A stretch of 64,000 bases of DNA from Acarospora socialis. Lineage: Eukaryota; Ascomycota; Lecanoromycetes; Acarosporales; Acarosporaceae. The stretch covers positions 186,001-250,000 of the forward strand of contig JAMYGW020000001.1 in assembly GCA_025617375.2 (NCBI GenBank). Direction: 5' to 3'. The notes under the pieces were generated by a model. That model did no database searches. It saw nothing but the letters and a program-made list of their open reading frames with translations, and was not told where the DNA came from. A program made the translations under genes and the position numbers. Below are positions 1-11,684 of the stretch, piece after piece (within the stretch, counting starts at the first letter, position 1; each line of letters starts with the position of its first letter).

Positions 1-749
1 GATCCTATTGACTTCTCAAACATAATCTTCCCGGCTACTGAAACCTCGATCGTCCCCTCGTAATGGCCCATGAGCCACATCAAGATATCAGCTTGGAACC
101 GCCCACAGTAGAGCAAGGAGGGCCCCTCATGGCGCTGTACAGCCATCACAACTGCAGCAAACGTTTGCGGCTCTGTCGTGTGCGGGCAAAGAGCTGCAAG
201 ATCCGAAGAGAGGCCGCCCAGATCATGGCCGGCGTTAACAACATTAAGAGCAATGCTTTCCACGACCTTGAACAAGACTGGTTTTAACCGTATTCTGTGG
301 ATACTGTAGGACCAATGAACGCCTGCCTCGTGCCCACCGCGATCCAAGATCATCTCGCATAGAGCGTCAGCTGCGTATTCATAGTTGTGGTATGCCATAA
401 TCGCAGCCACCGTCGAGACCATGTAACAGTAGGTCGGATCAAGGGCCAGGGACCGTCCCACAGCTCCAGACGTGACCAGTTTGAGACCGGCAACCTTCTG
501 GAGCCGGTGGTCTGAGTCAAGAATCTTTTGGCGCAATTGCAGGCCATTCTCGTTGGGGAAGGTAATAGCGGCTGCCCGTTCCATACAATAGACGTATTCG
601 TTGTTATCGATGCCCTCTCTGGCCAACCATTGTAGGATTCCACTGACTGCTTTCGTTACGCTGCTACCTTTCTCCAAGGTATCGAGCAAGGCCCTCGTTA
701 GATCAAAGGTCGACCTAGTCAGACTCATATTCGCCGATTGCTGCTCCAT
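1..749 (-). CDS. Unrecognised fungal protein, N-terminal part (runs off left edge)
   Basis: An uninterrupted reading frame begins at the ATG at 749 and stays open for 249 codons to the left edge, so the C-terminus lies outside the window. No intron is needed. The visible part is mostly helical-looking, soluble, with evenly spread Leu, Ala and Cys, and has no signal peptide or clear membrane segment. It begins MEQQSANMSLTRST and near the edge carries a patch reading LMWLMGHYEGTIEVSVAGK. I do not recognise a domain and give no function. The long frame, balanced composition and sensible start support a real gene. It is transcribed away from the EBP-type gene at 1089, leaving 339 bases between the two starts. 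Confidence 0.7.
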   Translation of the reverse strand, partial: MEQQSANMSLTRSTFDLTRALLDTLEKGSSVTKAVSGILQWLAREGIDNNEYVYCMERAAAITFPNENGLQLRQKILDSDHRLQKVAGLKLVTSGAVGRSLALDPTYCYMVSTVAAIMAYHNYEYAADALCEMILDRGGHEAGVHWSYSIHRIRLKPVLFKVVESIALNVVNAGHDLGGLSSDLAALCPHTTEPQTFAAVVMAVQRHEGPSLLYCGRFQADILMWLMGHYEGTIEVSVAGKIMFEKSIG

Positions 750-1088
750 AGCTCAAGCGGTATAGGCGGACAAGGCAACACAATGTACTCCGAACGTCAG
801 AAGTGGTTTGCAGACCTATGAAACATCAGCGTGCAACCTAGGGCAGAGTTGCTAGAGATACCTTAGACCGTATACTTACTCAAGTAGACAACGCTTAGCT
901 CAAGTAAATAAATATATGAATGATGAGAAACAGACTCCTTATACCCACGATGCCAGGTCCTCGGAGACATCATGAGGCTGGTGGATCAGCCTTGCCGCAA
1001 ATGAACCCTGCAGATTGAGCCTTGGACAGCCCAGGCGTACTCACCCAATCCAACACAAACTCAACCATACATACACCCAACCACAACA
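750..1088. promoter_or_regulatory. Divergent intergenic region
   Basis: This stretch separates the starts of two divergent genes and so must hold both promoters. I see no open frame of note. Bases just before 1089 are rich in CA and CAA, as is common in fungal 5' leaders. No specific factor site can be supported. Confidence 0.5.
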
Positions 1089-1953
1089 ATGGCCACCTCG
1101 ACCCCCCTCGTAATCGACCAAACCACCATCCTCTCCCTCCTCCTCACCCTCGCCCTGCTCGTAACCGCCTACATCGTCTCCCTCCGACTCCTCCCCAAAC
1201 CCACCACCCCAACCAAATACCGCATCCTCTACATCTGGCACCTCTTCGACGCGCTCACGCACTTCCTCCTCGAAGGCTCCTTCCTCTACAACTGCTTCTT
1301 CACCTACACCGTCCTCGCCGCGCCCTCGTCCGACTACCCGCATCCCGCCTCCCTACCCGGCACCAACACCGGCGCAGGGGCGGGCTATTTCCTCGGCCAC
1401 AAAGACCGCGCCTACGGCAGCAACCACGGCAGCAACCCCGCGGCGCGCCTGTGGCAGGAATACGCCAAGGCGGACGCGCGCTGGGGCGCGGCGGACCTGA
1501 CGGTCGTGTCGCTGGAGCTGCTGACGGTGTTTGGGGCCGGCCCGTTGGCGGTGTATGTGTGCGAGTTGATCCGGCGGGCGTGTCAGGGTGGGGAGAGGAA
1601 GGGTGGTGGGGGGAGAGGAGGGCGGAGGAGGGATGGTGGGAGGTTGTGGTTTTGGGCCACGGTGTTGGCGACGGGGGAATTGTATGGGGGGTTTATGACT
1701 TTCGCGCCGGAATGGCTGTCAGGAAGTCCGAGTCTGGATACGGGGAATTGGATGTATCTGTGAGTGGATTTCGGTTCTTCCTTGGGTGACTGGGTTGGAG
1801 CTGATGGGTTACAGGTGGGTGTATCTGGTGTTCTTCAATACGCTGTGGGTGTGGTTTCCTCTCTGGGTCCTGTATGAGGCGTTCAACAGTATCAATTCCG
1901 CATTCGCGGGAGCTGGGGATATGACCGTGTCCAGGGGCAAGAAGTCGATGTGA
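1089..1953 (+). CDS. Emopamil-binding-protein (EBP)/EXPERA-domain membrane protein
   Basis: Two exons, 1089-1759 and 1815-1953, joined across a 55-base GTGAGT...CAG intron, give about 269 residues. The first membrane span (residues about 10-30) is followed by RILYIWHLFDALTHFLLEGS, the hallmark EXPERA/EBP signature with the His and Glu of the sterol-isomerase pocket, and by three further hydrophobic stretches, the last encoded by exon 2. EBP in animals and plants is an ER delta8-delta7 sterol isomerase; fungi make ergosterol with the unrelated Erg2, so the substrate here is uncertain. A Gly/Arg-rich loop (residues about 167-185) is unusual and lies in a G-rich DNA tract. The GC skew flips inside exon 1, C-rich first and G-rich later. 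ER location is inferred from the family. Confidence 0.85.
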
Positions 1954-2118
1954 TGACAGGTCGAGGCGTTACCATTACAGAAAAGAGCAGAAGGCTAAGA
2001 AGGGGAGAAAGGATCAAAATTGACATTGCTGTGTTAAATGCTATACCTTGCAATTAAAATGCTAATATTCGTTAAACAACCTCAAGAGATTCGCTGTACA
2101 AGTCATCATTCGTTTCCG

Positions 2119-5042
2119 TCACATCGTAACATTATCCAAGATCCTCACATAGTTCCCCGGAAACAGCCCAATAGCGCCAGCATAACAGCCCCAGAACCAA
2201 TCACCATTGATATCCTCAACCTCGCGAATCTCCGCTCCCTTGGGAAACATCAGCTCGTCCTTACCTCCCTCGCTTGGGTAGTAGCTCCAGAGCGCAAGCA
2301 CCCTCATGCCCACCCCTCCATCTGGCGGAAACCGCACGAGAAGTGGAGAGACTTCTCCGGCGGTAATGCCGGAAGCGACTTGCTTGCTCACCGTCCTCGA
2401 CTGTCTCTCACGCCCTTCTTGCCAGCTCAGGTCTACCGTGGTGGCACCCTCGGCGCCCTCATCCTTCAAAGCATGGCCACCCACGAGGTCATTGACCACG
2501 ACTCTTCGCTGTCCGACGTCTCCATCCTCGAATCCGACGACTACCATTCTGTGACCGCGAAGGCATCTCCGCCAACCTTTATCTCCATTCTCTTTACTAA
2601 TGCGGTTGGAGAGCACGAGCTTGAGATAACAGTTCGTGCAGATGTCGTAGTCACCTTCGTTACACTGAGGGCAATGAAAGCGAGTGTTGGACGGCTGGAT
2701 GGGATACCTACAAATGTCGCATTTGGTGGAAAAAGTTAGAGGCCGAAAGTCATCGGATGAGGTGAGACCAGGAATGATCGATGCAGTCCTTGGTGTGGAT
2801 GCTGGCGCGGAAACGGTGTGTGGTGATGAGTTCGGAGTGTCCTTGATGGCTCCAAAGCGAACAGAAGATTTGTGTGCAACTGGCAATAGAGGATGGGTAC
2901 AACATTTTCCCTGATTGACGCAACGGTTGCAAAAGCCCCATCCGCCCTCGTTGCACCAGTCGCACTTCCAGAAGCACTCATTAGAGTATGTGAGGCAGAT
3001 GTCGCAGAACACCCCTGATTGTAGCCTTTCCAGAGGATTTTCGGCCGTTAGCCGGCGGGTTGTGTCGTTTGTCGCAGGTTCAATAGCCTCCTGGTTTGGC
3101 TTAATATATCGACGGCCGATCAAAGCATGGGGTAGAGGGTAGCTTGGTGGATATCCACCGATTGGTGCTTGACGTTCGTACCTTGACCAAGCTGCGTAGC
3201 CAAAACCAAACCAATGAAGGCAGCCTAGACCTAGACGGTAGCAACCAAGGCACAAATTGTAGTCTCCATCTTTACATTTGGCACACCATTCATGGAGGTC
3301 GTACTCAATGTGGGTCTTGCCACAGCGTTCGCAAGATATGGCCGGTTCCGGGTATAGAGATGGACGGTTCCGAGAGTTGACGGGAGCTGGGGAAGAGGAC
3401 CTGCCATGAGCGGGACCATCGTTGCGGATAGGAAACTGACTTTCGAGCAATGGTGAACGTTGGCTGAAAATTGCAGCTGCCTGCCTTGGTGGTAATGCTT
3501 CTGCACCACTAGGTGCGGTCGAGAAGACTGACGGCACTGCACCCGAAGCCCTGGTCATCCGGTGCATCATTTGACGTTGATCTGCTGTCGCAGGCTCACG
3601 AGGCTGATTTGTCCTTGATCTGGGCTGTGCATTGGCGGGGAAAGTCAACGCAGCTGTTCTGCGCCAAGTGCCAGATGGCCGCCTTCTCTCCGGCTCTATG
3701 GTAGTTCCACCACGAGTAGATAATCCAATGGACGACTGTTGTGTACCTTGGGATGACCGTGGACGGTAGGATAGATCGGTCGCCGAGCGCGCAGCTTGAC
3801 TCTGTATGTCCGTGGATGCCCTACGGTATCGCACTGACCCTGGCGATGTTTCTCGTCTGCTATCACTGAACGTCCTGCGTCGACTGCTACTTGCTGTAGC
3901 ATCCGTCTCCGAGGAATGCTGGTCAGCCCTCGGCCGCCGTGATGTTTCCACGGGTTCTCTAGAGGCACTATGTGACCTCGAATGGTGACGCCTAGCTGAA
4001 CTCTGCTGGTCCCGAGTTGCCTCACGAGTCCTCCTACGACTATGATCCCTGGGGCGCGCCACATCCCTCGTGGCCCTTTCCCTCTGGCGACGCCTATATG
4101 CCTCCGCGATCCTTTCACTCAACTCATCCTCTTGCGCCACGTCCAGCTGGGATAAATCAATACCGTCCAACAACCCCTCGTCAACTATCTGGCGTAGGAT
4201 TTCCTCTTCAATCTCAGTAGAGTCGACGTCGGATCCGCTCAGCAAAGACCGCAGACTCGATTGATGCTCGATTTGGCGAGCCTGTGCCCTAGAGTGCGAC
4301 GATCCCCTATTTCTGCCATGTCCGTTGTTGCTAGTGGAGGGTAGGGCGTCATTTCTCCTTCGTCTCCCATGCCTACTTTCCACCTCTCGATGATCGCGGC
4401 TTCTTTCTCTCGCCCCCTGCCCTCGCCTGCGCTCGTGGCTCCCCGCTCCCAACTCTCTCAAGCTCATTTCTCTGACTTCCTCCACCATCCTCCGATCCTC
4501 GTCATCCCCAGAGTCATTGTTCCTGAACGAGAACTTGGGAATTACAACATCCCCTGCTTTGTATGTCCTGCTAAGCTCCTCCTTTTCGGCCTCGTTCCTG
4601 CTCTTCCCAGGATTGGCCTGCAAGTACATATCCAACAATGTCGTGACTGTCGCATTTGGCCGTGTGTCTCGAACAGTAGCGCGACATGATGGGCATGTGT
4701 ACGGATTGGTACTCGAGGGGTGAGAACTCTGGCATGCAAACCATGGTTTGAGGCAAGAGCCACAGAAAGTATGTAGGCAATCGAGGAGGGTGAGGGGTTG
4801 ATATAGGACCTCTGTACAAATCTGAGTAGGTCAGTCTGAAGTCGAACAAATTCCAATTCTGTTCGAATCGTTGAAAGCGATGCGCACAAACACGGGATTT
4901 AAATGGACGTATGTGGGTTAAGGTCTTGGAGTCAGCAATGCCCCAGAGCATTGTTTGCGAATGCGTGAAGCGGTCTGCGACCTACCGAGCATGTCAACTC
5001 CTTCTCCAAGTCCAACAAGCTAGATTGTGAACATTCAGCCAT
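2119..5042 (-). CDS. RING-type E3 ligase-like protein with three ZZ-like zinc fingers and a C-terminal SH3 domain
   Basis: Exons 5042-4986 and 4821-2119 join across a 164-base GTAGGT...CAG intron that splits the RING finger after ELTCS; the join restores CxxC followed by LDCLHTFCGSCLKPWF and CPSC. Product about 919 residues. Order: RING at 18-66; a long Ser/Arg-rich, probably disordered linker (about 100-500); ZZ-like fingers near 512 (CERC...CAKC), 625 (CDIC...CDWC) and 718 (CDIC...CPQC); and an SH3 domain at about 855-912 (ALWSYYPSE, WFWG, GLFPGNYV). This suggests a ubiquitin ligase with a proline-motif partner; the RING resembles that of CHFR/RNF8-like fungal proteins sometimes called Znf1. 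Substrate and location are unknown. The 3' end lies 166 bases from the EBP gene's stop, tail to tail. Confidence 0.9.
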
Positions 5043-5654
5043 GGCGTCAGAAGGTCCAGAGACATGTCAACTCGTTATATAGACGCCGCATTGTCTCCAT
5101 GCGGTAGAGAATATGCTTACTGTACGAGTGTCAACTCTAGCGATTGGAGATCCCCCGCCTAGGTTAGTAGCTGCAAGGCGACCCTTTTCACTTGACTGTC
5201 TGACTAGGCATTTGTATCGCTAATCGTTGTCCCGATGTGGCTACATTTCTCGGGACAAACATCGCAGTGGTAAATTCACGAAAAAGGATCCTCTAAAACG
5301 ATCATGCAAGGTTTGTCGGTGCAGTCATAATGTACATAAGGCAAACCCTCATTAACAGCCCTTGCCCAGTTCCTAACCCCAACTAACGCAACGCCATATT
5401 CCGATGCATTTTTCTTTCGAGTGAGAGACACCCGAAGCGACCAATTCCACTCCGCGCTTCGAATGCACCGATGCCCATTTCGCCGGCAATAATAATTCCA
5501 AATACCGGGTAGAGTATGAAAGCCCAAAAGAGGTACGGGTCGAAAGATAGGTTTACTACTTGGGATGAAGCGGCGTATGTCTTGAGAATGTTTGAACTCG
5601 GTGAAAGCGTCGAAAGGATCTACCTAGTTCAGCCAGAGGGAAAGTCTTCGAAGG
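5043..5654. other. Intergenic, no gene supported
   Basis: This lies between the start of the RING gene and the end of APC3, both on the minus strand, so it should hold the RING gene's promoter and the APC3 3' region. Two short overlapping frames (5276-5527 minus, 5516-5716 plus) lack family resemblance, and the second runs into APC3 coding DNA. Confidence 0.5.
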
Positions 5655-8330
5655 TCAGGACATCTGTTCGTCGTCATCTTCCTCGTCATCCTCTAGGGAC
5701 TCCATGTGCTCCTTGATATATTGCGCTGCCTGCTCCTGGTTAGTTTACTCCAGATATGGGATTCAATCGGTTAAGCATACCTTTGGATCAAGATTCAGCG
5801 CAGTGGTGAAATGTTTGATGGCGTTTCCCTTCTGGTGCAACGTCTTGTACACCCGTCCGAGCAAGAAGTGAACATTCGCATCATCCGGGACAATATCCTT
5901 TAGAACCTTTAGTTCCACGAGCGCGAGATTGGGTTCTTGCAAGGCCATGAGCACCCTGGCTTTCTTAAACCGCGAGAGCGCAGACTTCGGCGCTAACTCG
6001 CAGGCGCGTGTATATTGCAGCAGTGCGGACTTGGGGTTCTTCATCTTTTCCAAAGCCATCCCGATGCAGCACACCAAGACGGCGTTGGTCGGGTTGATGC
6101 CTGCTGCAGTCCTGTAATGCTGTTCCGCGACATCGTACTTGCCCATCTTCTCGTACACCTTGCCGAGACCATACCAGGCATTGTAGTGTCTGCTCTCAGC
6201 TGCAATGGCGCTCCGATATGACACCAACGCTTTGTCGTACTCCTCGTTAGCCACATGTTCATGACCCTGTAATGTGAAGGCGTAGGCGAATTTGGGATCC
6301 AGCTGCACCGCTCGCCTAAAGCATTTCAAGGCTTGATCGTGGTCTCTTTGCAATGAGAAAGAGTTCCCGATCGCACACCAGGCTTGCGGCGACAGACGAT
6401 CGATTTCAACGAGTTCGTGAGCGAGATACGCGAGGTCGACCTCGTTCTTCAGGTGCCAGAGGATAGTCGAATATACTTCCATATCCTCTAATCGCGAAGG
6501 CTCCATAGTCCTGATTCTCATGAAATACTTTTCCGCTTCCGCATAAGCAGCTTGCTCATAGTAAGCTCTACCGATCTGCGCCAAAACCCATGGTGTTTCT
6601 CGTTGGTCAACGGGGACACTATTAAAGATTTGCAAAGCGTCAACACATTGGTAATGCGTGAGTGCAAAGTATCCACTGCCTAATTTCGTAAAGAGGTCTA
6701 AGAGCCACTGGAGACCCTCGTATTCCTTCACTTTCTCGCTAACAGCAGGCTTAGGATGTATAGGTGGCATGCCGCCCATCGCAGCCGAGGCCAGTCGTGG
6801 CTCTTTAGAGTCAACGTCCATGCCGTCGAATGGCTTGCGGTTGCCGCTGACAACACGTCCGATAGTCGACGTGTTTCCGCTGCGTCCCTTGGTGCTGATT
6901 GGTTTTGCTTTCTTCAACTCTCTGCCTTCCCGCGCGCCAATGCTCCCTGCCGACGACGAGAACTTGCTGCTGGTGGGTCTGATCTGATTGAATAGCCTTA
7001 CACTCCTGCGTTGCTGTGGTGCAGCTGGGTCATTGAGACTTCCAATGTTCGTAGTACTCGACGACGTTGTCTGCGTTGATTGACCGGATATTGTTCGTTT
7101 CCTGTCCAGACCGTTCATAGCGAGGTTAGAGCTTTTTCCCAAGGTAGTGCTTTCTGTTTCATCCGAATCGGTTTTACTCCTGCTCTTCGACCGTATTGAG
7201 TTTGTCCTCATCTTCGGAGGAGCGTCAATGCTGAAGTCCATGCCAAGTCCCTGCATTGTCCGTGCTTTTCTCAACGGAGCATGTGGGGGCTCCGTAGTGA
7301 TTGATGGTTGAGCCCCGCTGCCAGCCCCACCGCCCATCATGAAGTTCGGATCGGCGCGACCACCTGGTTCGGTTGGGGTATCCATTGCGACTGAAGCTAC
7401 CGCATCTCCACTCCCAACTGGCGTTGTGTTCACTGGACTGCAATGTAATTTCTCAAGCAGGCCGTAAACACTTGAACTTAGACTACCATCAAGATTCAGC
7501 CGATTAGTGGAAACACTGAAAGGGTCGTTAGCCGGTAAGGGATGATTAGGAATGCAATTGTTAGATTGTGCTTGCAAAGGAACATCTACTGCCTGAGGCT
7601 CATCCATGCTTGCCATGGATGGCAAGTCTGTGTCGGACGATGTCGCCAAGACAGCCATCATCTCTGGAGTCATCTTGAAGATGTTGGGAATCCGAATGTT
7701 GGCGCCTGCCTACTGTTAGTACTATGCAACATACGCACGAACGCTATTCTCACCGGTATCGCAAAGTCCAAGGAAAGCATCCCACATGAAAGGATTTAAT
7801 TTGAGTGCCTCAACATAGCACTCAACAGCCTTCTTAGCGTCATCGTGAGCGTGCCACAACTTGCCCTTGAGACAGTAAACGGCGGCAGCATCTGGAAGGT
7901 GTTGACGTCTTGTCTCGGAATGCTTGTCTATGGCAACACATGAAATCAGCTCCTCCATCCGGAGTAAACCGACCGAAAAATGTGGCTACTGACTCCAATT
8001 GTTCCGTGCGCCCCAGTGCCCCTGACTTCGCTCAATTGCACTGATGCCTTCGACATAGCGGCCTAGGCCCAGACATGCCTGAGCGAAGACATATGAACAA
8101 CCCAAATGTGTTCCCCTCGAGCCTGAGTTCCTGCTGCAGTCGTATGCGGCTTTCAGCTGGCCAAGGCGCAAGTGGCAGAGAGCAACAAGGTAGGATGCAT
8201 CAGATGATCGTGGCTCATAGGCGTGGAGTCGTCCTGCGAGGAACAGAGCGTTGTTTAAAAGGCCGTTGTCGAGGTGGTAGTAGATGAGTTGGCGCAGCTG
8301 AACAATGATATGTGGGTTGGTCGGCGGCAT
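5655..8330 (-). CDS. bimA: Anaphase-promoting complex subunit APC3/Cdc27 (BimA/Nuc2), TPR protein
   Basis: Four exons: 8330-7994, 7927-7754, 7705-5781 and 5729-5655, about 836 residues. All three joins keep frame; the third intron could instead end six bases earlier, adding two residues. The N-terminal TPR block (1-170, LDNGLLNNALFLAGRL, CHLRLGQLKAAYDC) is followed by a Ser/Thr-rich linker (about 180-485) with many S/TP sites, then a run of C-terminal TPRs (about 490-800, such as PQAWCAIGNSFSLQRDHDQA and YNAWYGLGKVYEKMGKYDVA) and an acidic tail. This is the classic layout of APC3, the scaffold of the APC/C ubiquitin ligase that binds Cdc20/Cdh1 and Doc1 IR tails and drives anaphase and mitotic exit in the nucleus. 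It is divergent to the SND2 gene. Confidence 0.96.
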
Positions 8331-9034
8331 GATGCGTGCAGCTTAGGAGGAGATTGACTGTTGATTGTCGTATTTGAGTGTGAAAGTTGGCGTCGAAAGA
8401 TGAGGTATGTATGAGGGGGTAGGTGGTCGCCGAGAAGTGGTGCGGAAGGTCATGGAATTGCCGGAATCGTTAATCGTCTGTTTTGGTCGTGGGATCTTCA
8501 CCACAATCGCGGCTTCCTGTTTGGGAACCACAACACGAGGACTGAATAGAATTGGATTCCACGTGGCCAAATGACGATTGTGTCAGCACGTATACAGGCT
8601 GAACGTGCAACGGTTAGGCCATCAACGAAGAAACACTGAACAAAGTAAGAATGGATTTCGATAAAGAAACTCATTGAAGAGTTCAGATGTCGGCGTAAGA
8701 CATAATGGTGTAACAAAGTCTACAATCGAACCACAACTCCAAGCTATTCCAGCTAATCTGTATCTCTTCAGATACTGTCTGGGCTGACTCTGTGGTTAGA
8801 CGTGACTTTGTGATGTTTTGGAGGTTCGGATGTGCCCGTTCTGGGATGGCGCCGATTTGGCGCTTGATCTGCGGCCCGGCAACGCACATCAGTTTCTAAC
8901 CTTCGTAGAACGGAGACAGCATGGCAATGGAGACATAACTATGCGGCAACAATGAAATTCAGGTCAGCTTAAGATCCAGAAATCTTGTTGATCGTTGCGG
9001 GCCACTACTGAATACCGCTAGAAGAGCTTGGACA
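8331..9034. promoter_or_regulatory. Divergent intergenic region APC3 / SND2
   Basis: This 704-base spacer separates the starts of two divergent genes. Short open frames on the minus strand have no support. I see no clear regulatory motif or repeat. Confidence 0.45.
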
Positions 9035-9621
9035 ATGGCACAGGTATCCCTCCATTCCATCTTAATAATTTGGCATCTACTCAGGCCAAGCGCAAGAAAG
9101 CAGCCAAACAGCTCGCAGCCCGCAATGGTGCTATTCTGAGCCGGACACATCTCATCTCACTCGGAATCAACACGTTCTTCATCCTCATACGGTTCCTACT
9201 CTGGCGCTCTTCTGCTACGCGAAGCACTTTCCTGCTCTACGGCCTCCTTTCCTTTCCAGCATTCCTCATTGAATTCTGGCTCGAGAGGATTGGGCGGCCG
9301 ACCTATGCGCAGAACGGAGAGCTGAAGAGATCCGGGGAAGATCTCGAAGCCAAAGGTCTGACGGAATACCTGTGGGACGTGCTCTACTGGACATGGGGAT
9401 GCTTAGGCCTTGCTACCGTACTGGGAAACAAGGCGTGGTGGATGTGGATGGCGATACCCTTGTACTCTGTATGGTTGGCATACACGACCTTCGGAGGCGT
9501 GCGGCAAGGTATGGCGGGTATGGCAGGTGCAGGAGACCAGGTGCTTGCTGGTAGCTCAGGAGGCAGCAATAGACAGAGGAAGATGGAGAAGCGAGGTGGA
9601 CAGAGGGTACAGTATCGTTAG
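9035..9621 (+). CDS. SND2: SND2/TMEM208-type ER membrane targeting protein
   Basis: The start is the ATG at 9035 (ATG GCA CAG), followed by a 41-base intron, 9044-9084, and the main exon 9085-9621. This gives MAQAKRKKAAKQLAARN, the expected N-terminus of the family; an ATG at 9028 would read another frame. The product is about 181 residues with hydrophobic spans near LISLGINTFFILIRFLL, TFLLYGLLSFPAFLIEFWL and two more around WDVLYWTWGCLGLATVL and WMWMAIPLYSVWLAYTTF, then a basic, Gly-rich cytosolic tail. Snd2 (DUF788/TMEM208) acts in the SRP-independent route that brings proteins with downstream membrane segments to the ER. The intron is short but has proper GT and CAG ends. Confidence 0.92.
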
Positions 9622-10198
9622 AAATATTTCCAGTTCGCTATGACTCCTAGTTCTCTGCATAGCTTTGAAGACTTGCTACCCGCCGGTATCGTGACCCTAC
9701 CTCGGGGGAAGGGGCCCTGTTCTTGTAGAGGAATAATCGAGTGGACTTATGTCTGTTATTCTTGCTGCAATCCATGCCATTACAGCCTCAACTAGCTACC
9801 TTTTCATGGCCACTGGTCTATTGTGGTAGAAGTTGGTCATGATACTCTTAGGATCATCAACGCATCGATGAACAGTACTCGGCCATACAATACCGAGAAA
9901 TAGGCTTCTGTTAGGGTTTTGTTGAGATGGAGTGGAATGTGACTAGACAAACAAGAGCGAGCAACGGAGTACTCTGAGGGCATATAGTTTCCAGGTCACA
10001 CAGTTGAGTTAATCCAGCAATCTACCACTAAGTGCTGGACGGGTGAATATAATCCTTGGAGGCTGCATGTATTTATGTTGCCGCAAGTCTGTATGAACAT
10101 TGGACTGAGACGCAGACCAGGGATTAATCTCACCGAGGCCCTGTTACACAGACCATGTCTATAATACCCCGACTTTTCCAAAAACATTCGACCCTTTC
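9622..10198. other. Intergenic between convergent 3' ends
   Basis: This lies between the ends of SND2 (+) and the b5 reductase gene (-). I see no gene, RNA or repeat; short frames here have no family features. Confidence 0.5.
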
Positions 10199-11424
10199 CT
10201 AGAAACAGAACACTTGATCCTCCAGTTTGCTCACAGGCCTTGGCTTTTCGTAGCCGAGTTCAGTTATCGCCTTCTTCATGGCACTGACCATGGGCGGAGG
10301 GCCACAAACGAGTATCTTCATATCATTTGCCGGAGGGGGAAGCTTGGCCTGAGGGTCTATTAGCGCTTTCCAATCCCACAAAACGACCGTCGGGAAGCTC
10401 TCTTACCTTGATGATGTCCGGTGTTACAAAGCCAACGCCACCATCCCACTTCTCCGGGGGATTGTTCAGCACATAGTGTACCCGGAAGCCTTCATCCTCT
10501 TTCGCCAACGCATCCAGATCTTCTTTCAGTAGTATATCCTCGGGATTGACATTCGCGAAAACCAGATCTACTTCCGTCCGGTCGTTGCCTCCGTTTCTTG
10601 GTCTATTTCGGATAATGGCCTTTATAATCTGCAGCATGGGGGTGATTCCTGTCCCTCCCGCTATCATCCCAAAGTGCCTCACCAGATTCGGTGTGTATAC
10701 CATTGCACCCTTTGGACCTTTGACCTTGAGTGTCTGCCCAATCTTCATTGATGCCATGTGCTTAGAGATGTTACCGGTAGGGTACGATTTGATGAGTAAA
10801 TCGAAGTGACCAGGGCTCTCGTCTGAAGAGATAGGAGTGTAAGAGCGGACGACCTCTTTGGGTTGCCCTTCAATCATGGCAGCGACGGATATGTGTTGGC
10901 CGATAGGAAGACCGAGGATGTCGGTTGGGCTGGGGAGGTTGAAGCGGTATCTGAAGCCGGTCAGCCACAAGATTCATCCTACAGCTGAGAATATCCTCAC
11001 ATAGCAACATTGGGCGATATAATAGTTTTCTCCTTGAGTTCAAACTCTTGGTAACTATCAGGCTTCAAAACCTTCTTTACTTCTGCGCATCCATATGAGT
11101 TAGCTGGAAGCAATGGCACTCTTTTAACCCCGAACACTATGCTGACATACGGTTGTTGTACACTTTCCACGCTCCTAGCAATGCTGCCAGCGCCACGGCA
11201 TAGATAACCCATTCCTTTTTTATAATCGCGGTGCCCACTATCAGGAGCGCCGAAGGGATGTATACGCCGTGAACGTATTGAGATGAGAGGGCAGAAGCCG
11301 GTCTGACTTGGTGAGCAGCCATTCTCTGGTTTCGCCGTGCTTCCGACTTCAGCTCTGACGAAGACGCTTGAAGCAATGCAGAGAGTGTGGCCAAGTCCAG
11401 GTCTGAAGTACCAGGGACTGGCAC
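10199..11424 (-). CDS. CBR1: NADH-cytochrome b5 reductase (Cbr1 type)
   Basis: Four exons: 11424-11151, 11082-11001, 10950-10407 and 10348-10199; all splices keep frame and rebuild the family lines [16 protein letters not shown] and [14 protein letters not shown]. With the first ATG it has about 349 residues; starting at Met35 (11322) gives about 315, nearer the usual length, so the start is uncertain. A membrane anchor ([20 protein letters not shown]) precedes the catalytic core: FAD-binding RSYTPIS and [10 protein letters not shown], then NADH-binding GGTGITPM and CGPPPM. The enzyme passes electrons from NADH to cytochrome b5 for desaturases and sterol enzymes at the ER or outer mitochondrial membrane. 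It shares a 260-base promoter region with the GIG1-type gene. Confidence 0.95.
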
Positions 11425-11684
11425 TTGGTGGGGTCTTATGCGATTTGTGCGGAGGCCGAAAGAGCTCGGAGCTTAGAGTACCTATTACTGTTCGAGAAAA
11501 CGATGTCGGTTTTCGCGGTCCGTACTAGTTCGTTTAAGGCAATGGGTTCCGGGGAGACCTTTATCGATAAGGAAGATAGAACCCCATCGGACCTTTCATC
11601 GCCGACCATAGTCCCAGAGGGAGACAGACTGTTGGAAAACACGTGAGCGTAAAAGGAACGTCCAATTTAGGGATCTACTGTACA
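11425..11684. promoter_or_regulatory. Short divergent promoter, CBR1 / GIG1-type gene
   Basis: Only 260 bases separate the upstream-most CBR1 ATG from the GIG1-type ATG at 11685, so the two promoters must overlap. If CBR1 starts at Met35 the spacer is 362 bases. No individual site is identified. Confidence 0.5.

Noticed and set aside
1022-1789. 255-codon plus-strand frame with Pro/His/Arg-rich product
   Set aside because: It is another frame of the EBP-type gene, with product composition typical of a shadow.
5276-5716. Two short frames (83 codons minus, 66 codons plus) between the RING gene and APC3
   Set aside because: They show no family resemblance; the plus frame overlaps the APC3 end and the minus frame lacks an ATG at its start.
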